DNA from: Micromonosporaceae bacterium
GTDB lineage: Bacteria > Actinomycetota > Actinomycetes > Mycobacteriales > Micromonosporaceae
DNA: 9,261 nt
Direction: 5' to 3'
Assembly (NCBI GenBank): GCA_017354595.1
Contig: JAFMQQ010000078.1
Coordinates: forward strand, 1 to 9,261
Each line of letters opens with the position of its first letter. The first letter of the stretch is position 1. A model generated the notes under the pieces. That model saw only the letters and a program-made list of their open reading frames with translations. It was not told where the DNA came from and ran no database searches. Positions 5,927 through 9,261 of the stretch are shown here, one piece after another. Made by a program: the position numbers and the translations under genes.

Positions 5927-5948
5927 ATGAGGATCCGATGAGGATCGG
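5927..5948 (+). repeat. 11-bp direct repeat spanning the lipoprotein start
   Basis: ATGAGGATCCG (5927-5937) is followed directly by ATGAGGATCGG (5938-5948), identical at 10 of 11 positions and one helical turn apart. The second copy contains the start codon of the lipoprotein gene; the first supplies its GAGGA ribosome binding site. An 11-bp period is typical of sites for OmpR-type and SARP regulators, both encoded in this window. Confidence 0.75.
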
Positions 5949-6483
5949 CGAGACTGACTGCGTGCTCCGCACAGATCGCCACCCACGCACCGGCTTTCGG
6001 TTGGCCGGCCTGCGGCTGGCCGCCGCACTGGTGGCCGCCGGGTTCGCGGTTCTCGCCGGATGCTCGGCGGGCCCGACCGCATGGCAGGTCACCGTACCGC
6101 CGCCGAGCCTGATGGCGCGGGTCTCCGGCCTGTTCACGGTGGACTCCGCCACCCTGGGGCCGGTCGTCATCGACGGCCAGGGCTACCTCGTGTACCGGTC
6201 GGACCGCGACTCGTCGCGACCGCCCCGCTCCACCTGCCTCGACGCCTGCGCCACCACCTGGCTGCCGCTACCGGCCGCCGCCGGGCTGCGCGTCTCCGGT
6301 ATCGACCGGCAACTGGTCGGGCACCTGCTCCGGCCGGACGGCATCGACCAGTTGACGCTGAACGGTTGGCCGCTGTACGGCTACGCCGAGGACCTCAAGC
6401 CGGGTGACGCGAACGGCGAGGGGCTGATGCACATCTGGTACGTGATCAGGCCCGACGGCTCCAAAGCCGGCCCGGCCGGCTGA
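5938..6483 (+). CDS. Secreted lipoprotein of the COG4315 / Lipoprotein_15 type
   Basis: 181 residues. R21-R26 and a hydrophobic stretch 27-40 end in the textbook lipobox L-A-G-C42, so it should be anchored on the outer face of the membrane. Residues about 64-175 hold two related modules of this family: LGPVVIDGQGYLVYR with STCLDACATTWLPL (C100 and C104, probable disulfide), then the DGIDQLTLNGWPLYGYAEDLKPGDANGEG repeat ending in IWYVIRPDG. Members are exported proteins of unknown function, often found beside electron-transfer or two-component genes. ATG 5938 has GAGGA four bases ahead and gives a normal lipoprotein signal; GTG within the next ten codons is an alternative. It diverges from the binding-lipoprotein gene with 34 bp between starts, and its last 38 bases overlap the end of the histidine kinase gene on the opposite strand. 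Confidence 0.85.
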   Translation: MRIGETDCVLRTDRHPRTGFRLAGLRLAAALVAAGFAVLAGCSAGPTAWQVTVPPPSLMARVSGLFTVDSATLGPVVIDGQGYLVYRSDRDSSRPPRSTCLDACATTWLPLPAAAGLRVSGIDRQLVGHLLRPDGIDQLTLNGWPLYGYAEDLKPGDANGEGLMHIWYVIRPDGSKAGPAG

Positions 6484-7849
6484 GCCGGTCGCGCCAGTGC
6501 GGCCGGCTGCGCTGGGCGGGCAGAGCCGGCGGGTCGGGTACGGTCAGCGTCGCCGCCGTACCGCCACCGGGTGCCGGATCCAGCCGGAGGGTACCGCCGT
6601 GCAGCGTGGCGACCCAGTCCGCGATCGCCAGCCCGAGCCCCACGCCATCGCTCGCCTCGGTGTGGAACCGTTCCGGTTCGGCAACGGGTGCCGCCGGTCC
6701 GGGGCCTCGATCCTCCACAATCACCGCACCCGCGCCGACGATCAGCTTGACCCGGGCCGGTTCGTCGCCGATGCGACCGTGCCGGACGGCGTTGTGCCCG
6801 AGATTGCGGATCGCGATCCGCACCAGCGTCGGATCCCCGTACGCCACCGTCGGCGACGCGGAGACCTCGACCGTGTGCGGCGGTTGGACCGTCTCCCCGA
6901 GCACCTCCTCGGCGAGCTGGTCGAGGCGGAACGGCTGGCGTTCCAGCGCGCGCAGGCCGGCCACCATCCGGGCCCGGGTCAGCAGCGCCTCCACCGAGTC
7001 GCCCAGCCGGCGGGTCGAACGCAGCACCTGGTCGAGTACCGCCTGATTGGGATCGACGGGCAGGTTCGGGTTCGGGTGGTCCGGGCGGGCCACGGGTTCG
7101 ACCAGTGCCGCCTCGCACAACGCCCGGATCACCGTCAGCGGCGTGCGCAGCTCGTGCGCGGCGTCCGCGACAAACCGCTCCTGCTGGTCCAGCGCCTGCA
7201 CCGCCGGCCGGGTACCGCGATGTGCGAGCAGGCTGCCACCGACTCCAGCCAGCAGCATGAATACTCCGCCGCCGACGATCAGCGTGACCTCCAGCCGCTG
7301 GTGCGCCACCTCCCCCGGGCCCGGGTCGGCGACCACCACCACGGCACCGGCGACGGCGCCGGTCACCGGGTGCCGGAACGGCACCGCCAGCATGTGCAAC
7401 CAACCGATCCGTTGCCCGCCAACGGTTCCGGTGATCTGCTCACCGGTGCGCCAGACCTGGCGGGCCGGGGCCAGCAGCGTCTCGGCCGGGATCACCGGCA
7501 GCCCGGCCGGATGGGCGAAGACCAGGTCGAGTTGGGTACGGTCGCCCTCGTACACGAAGACAGCGGTGGGAACCTGCGCGGCCGGATCGGCGGGCAGGTT
7601 CGCGATCTGGAGAGTCCCGGAGTCGTAGTGCAGCAACGCGACCGCGGTACTCGCGGTCCGGCGCAGCTCGGCGGTGGCCACCTGGCTGCGCTGCTGCTGG
7701 TCCACGAAGAGTGCCACCGCACCCATGCCGGCCAGGCCGACAACGTTGAGTACCAGCAGCAGCGCGGTGAGCCGGAACCGCAGCGCCGAGAGCCGGTCGG
7801 CCGTCTGGAGCGGTACCCGGGGGCCCGCGGTGCGGCGCCGCAGCTTCAT
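6446..7849 (-). CDS. Two-component sensor histidine kinase, HAMP-less
   Basis: 467 residues. Membrane helices at about 27-49 and 188-209 flank an extracytoplasmic sensor region of some 135 residues with no recognised domain. The kinase core is complete: H-box FVADAAHELRTPL with phosphorylated H232, N-box IRNLGHNAVRHG with N353, G1 box D380-R-G-P-G384, and G2 box G402-V-G-L-G-L. Only about 22 residues part the second helix from H232, so there is no room for a HAMP linker. It autophosphorylates on H232 and should pass the phosphate to the regulator encoded just upstream. Its ATG overlaps that gene's stop as ATGA, implying coupled translation and equal dosage. The C-terminal tail is Arg/Pro-rich. 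Its 3' end overlaps the convergent lipoprotein gene by 38 bp, so the two messages are mutually antisense there. The signal is unknown. Confidence 0.93.
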   Translation of the reverse strand: MKLRRRTAGPRVPLQTADRLSALRFRLTALLLVLNVVGLAGMGAVALFVDQQQRSQVATAELRRTASTAVALLHYDSGTLQIANLPADPAAQVPTAVFVYEGDRTQLDLVFAHPAGLPVIPAETLLAPARQVWRTGEQITGTVGGQRIGWLHMLAVPFRHPVTGAVAGAVVVVADPGPGEVAHQRLEVTLIVGGGVFMLLAGVGGSLLAHRGTRPAVQALDQQERFVADAAHELRTPLTVIRALCEAALVEPVARPDHPNPNLPVDPNQAVLDQVLRSTRRLGDSVEALLTRARMVAGLRALERQPFRLDQLAEEVLGETVQPPHTVEVSASPTVAYGDPTLVRIAIRNLGHNAVRHGRIGDEPARVKLIVGAGAVIVEDRGPGPAAPVAEPERFHTEASDGVGLGLAIADWVATLHGGTLRLDPAPGGGTAATLTVPDPPALPAQRSRPHWRDRLSRPGRLWSRRA

Positions 7850-8514
7850 CGGCCCGTCCCACCCAGGACGTAGCCGGCGCCGCGAACCGTGCCGATCAGC
7901 GGTGGCTCGCCGAGCTTGCGGCGCAGCTGGCCGACGATCACATCGACCACATTGGACGCTGGGTCGGCCGCCTCATCCCAGCAGTGCTCGATCAGCGCGC
8001 TGCGGCTGACCACCGACGGGTACCGGGACAGCAGCATCTCCAGCACCGCGAACTCCTTCGGCGTGAGGGTCAGCAGTACCCCCGCCCGGCGCACGTCCCG
8101 CCGTGCCGCGTCCAGCTCCACGTCGGCGTACCGCAACACGGACGGGGTGGCGGTGCCACGGCGCCGGCACAGCGCCCGTACCCGCATCACCAACTCGGCC
8201 GTGGAGAACGGCTTCGAAACGTAGTCGTCCGCGCCCGCTTCGAAACCACCGACCCGGTCGCGTTCGGCATCCAGCGCGGTCAACATCAGCGCCGGGACGG
8301 CCAGCCCCGCCCGCCGCCGCCGGGACAGCTGGCCGGCTGAGTCGCCCTCCGGCAGCATCCGGTCCAGCACCAGGCAGTCGTACTCGTTGATGCTCAGGCT
8401 CAGGTCGGCCTGGCTCCAGTCGGCGGCCTGGTCGACGGCGAAGCCGACCGAGCGCAACGCCCCGACCACCGCGCCCCGGACGTCGGCGTCATCCTCAACC
8501 ACCAGCACCCGCAC
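7846..8514 (-). CDS. OmpR/PhoB-type response regulator
   Basis: 222 residues. The receiver (1-118) has every key residue: E7-D8-D9 acid pocket, D51 phosphoacceptor (CLVLDRMLPEGD), T79 (LMLTA) and K101 (YVSKPFS). The C-terminal winged helix (about 125-222) shows LTLTPKEFAVLEMLLS, the recognition helix SNVVDVIVGQLRRKLG and the wing RGAGYVL. Phosphorylated by the adjacent kinase, it should bind tandem promoter repeats. The start is GTG 8514, giving VRVLVVEDDADV, exactly where receiver homology begins; a longer open frame to 8886 is ruled out because it would overlap the divergent XRE gene. TACCCT sits six bases before this GTG. The regulator-first order and ATGA overlap with the kinase mark one operon. 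The 11-bp direct repeat near 5927 could be a target, which is inference. Confidence 0.94.
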   Translation of the reverse strand: MRVLVVEDDADVRGAVVGALRSVGFAVDQAADWSQADLSLSINEYDCLVLDRMLPEGDSAGQLSRRRRAGLAVPALMLTALDAERDRVGGFEAGADDYVSKPFSTAELVMRVRALCRRRGTATPSVLRYADVELDAARRDVRRAGVLLTLTPKEFAVLEMLLSRYPSVVSRSALIEHCWDEAADPASNVVDVIVGQLRRKLGEPPLIGTVRGAGYVLGGTGR

Positions 8515-8520
8515 GAGCGT

Positions 8521-8526
8521 AGGGTA
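8521..8526 (-). promoter_or_regulatory. -10 box for leaderless response-regulator transcript
   Basis: TACCCT on the minus strand fits TANNNT and ends six bases before GTG 8514, so the transcript should start at the start codon. An upstream GAGGG lies too far away (13 bases) to be an ideal Shine-Dalgarno. The -35 region is weak. Confidence 0.5.
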
Positions 8527-8554
8527 GCCCTCGTTGCACAGATGCCTGTAGCAA

Positions 8555-8584
8555 TGTCGGAGCCACCGGCCGGCCAGGTAGCGT
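8555..8584 (+). promoter_or_regulatory. Promoter of the XRE-DUF5753 gene, leaderless
   Basis: TGTCGG (8555-8560), an 18-base spacer, then TAGCGT (8579-8584), which fits TANNNT. The -10 ends six bases before GTG 8591. It lies in the 76-bp gap shared with the divergent response-regulator promoter, so either regulator could act on both. Confidence 0.5.
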
Positions 8585-8590
8585 ATCGAT

Positions 8591-9261
8591 GTGCCGGTAA
8601 CCGGGCAGCGCGTAGTGAGGCGGGCACTCGGTCGCCGGCTCACCCGGCTGCGCCTGGCCACCGGCCGCAGCCGGCGTGACGTCGTCGAGGCACAGCTGGG
8701 CATCTCCGAGCCCACCCTGCACCGGATCGAGACCGGCAAGACACCGGTGACCGCGGCCAACGTACGGGCACTGTGCTGGCTGTACGGCGTGGACCAGGCG
8801 ACCACCGACGCACTGGCCGAGATGGCGGTGGGTACCTCGCGCCAGGAGTGGTGGGACACGTCTCCGGCCATCCCCGAGTGGTTCAAGCTGTACCTGGGAC
8901 TCGAGGCCTCGGCGAGCCGGATCTGTGGGTACCACAGCGAGGCGGTACCGGCCGAACTCCAGACCGCCGACTATGCCCGCGCCGCGCTCGCAGTGGAGCA
9001 GCCCGACAGCGAGGAGATCGAGCGGCTGGTCGGCATGCGGGTGCAGCGGCAGCGGGCGCTGCTCGCGCGCCGACCGCCGCCGCAGCTGACCGTGGTGCTG
9101 GGCGAGGGTGCGCTGACCCGGCCGGTCGGTGGGGCGCGGGAACTCGCCGGCCAGCTGGCGCACCTGCGGCAGCTGGACCGGCGGGCGCACCTGGAGATCC
9201 TGGTCCTGCCGTGGTCGGCCGGAGCGCACGCGGCGATGGCGGGCGCGTTCCGGATCCTGGA
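8591..9261 (+). CDS. XRE-family regulator with DUF5753 domain, C-terminus cut by window edge
   Basis: 223 codons are visible and the frame is open at the edge. Residues about 10-70 form a Cro/C1-type helix-turn-helix (LGRRLTRLRLATGRSRRDVVEAQLGISEPTLHRIETGK pattern; recognition helix ISEPTLHRIE). From about residue 85 the DUF5753 domain runs: QEWWD, PEWFKLYLGLEASASRICGYHSEAVPAELQTADYARA, then RMQRQRALL-like RVQRQRALLARRPPPQLTVVLGEGALTRPVGG and LEILVLPWSAGAH. This is the common actinobacterial class that includes WhiJ-like developmental regulators, usually followed by a small DUF397 protein that antagonises it; none can be seen because the window ends. GTG 8591 is the start because the ATG two bases upstream is out of frame and hits a stop within four codons. 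About 50 residues of a typical 270-290-residue protein are missing. Confidence 0.93.
   Translation, partial: MPVTGQRVVRRALGRRLTRLRLATGRSRRDVVEAQLGISEPTLHRIETGKTPVTAANVRALCWLYGVDQATTDALAEMAVGTSRQEWWDTSPAIPEWFKLYLGLEASASRICGYHSEAVPAELQTADYARAALAVEQPDSEEIERLVGMRVQRQRALLARRPPPQLTVVLGEGALTRPVGGARELAGQLAHLRQLDRRAHLEILVLPWSAGAHAAMAGAFRIL

Noticed and set aside
4743..6170. Longer start at 6170 for the binding lipoprotein
   Set aside because: The extra 89 residues are antisense to the divergent lipoprotein and would bury the signal peptide; ATG 5903 gives a clean signal sequence.
5683..6483. Longer start at 5683 for the COG4315-type lipoprotein
   Set aside because: The extension is antisense to the binding lipoprotein and lacks export features; ATG 5938 has a ribosome binding site and a correct signal length.
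7846..8886. Longer start at 8886 for the response regulator
   Set aside because: Receiver homology starts exactly at GTG 8514 and the extension lies antisense to the XRE gene.

Overview
The window is high-GC DNA (roughly 70% by eye) with strong G/C third-position bias, frequent GTG starts and actinobacterial families: SARP/AfsR regulator, XRE-DUF5753 regulator, COG4315-type lipoprotein. It is most likely from an actinobacterium, plausibly of the Micromonosporaceae; the genus cannot be fixed from sequence alone. It holds ten protein genes (two cut by the window edges) and no rRNA, tRNA, transposase, CRISPR or phage gene. No gene-free stretch exceeds 300 bases; the longest (3556-3746) holds a long hairpin and a perfect tandem repeat.

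Layout. (1) 1-1379, minus: N-terminal part of an AfsR-type SARP regulator (winged helix, BTAD, NB-ARC). (2) 1514-2869, plus, divergent from it: a PLP enzyme of the group II cysteine desulfurase / class V aminotransferase type, without Suf/Isc partners. (3) 2977-3555, plus: a single-pass membrane protein with a low-complexity linker and an exported fibronectin III-like domain. (4) 3556-3746: a hairpin and three perfect copies of a 32-bp unit. (5) 3747-5903, minus: three co-directional genes, namely an orphan branched-chain amino acid-type binding lipoprotein, an atypical response-regulator-like protein and a DUF1905 protein. (6) 5938-6483, plus: a COG4315-type lipoprotein divergent from the binding protein. 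(7) 6446-8514, minus: an OmpR-type response regulator and a HAMP-less histidine kinase, overlapping by 4 bp. (8) 8591 to the end, plus: an XRE-DUF5753 regulator.

How they may work together. The window is rich in regulation and envelope sensing: four regulators, one kinase, two lipoproteins and one membrane-anchored domain. The SARP is placed to control the divergent PLP enzyme. The binding lipoprotein has no ABC permease or ATPase beside it but is followed by a receiver-like regulator, which suggests sensing rather than uptake (inference).

The most striking shared signal is at the gene starts. Six genes carry an A at -11 and a T at -7 relative to the first base of the start codon, which is an xANNNT -10-like hexamer at -12 to -7, and most lack a good Shine-Dalgarno. 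This fits leaderless transcription. Other compositional oddities are heavy enrichment of GGTACC and recurrence of the octamer CTTGTGGA.
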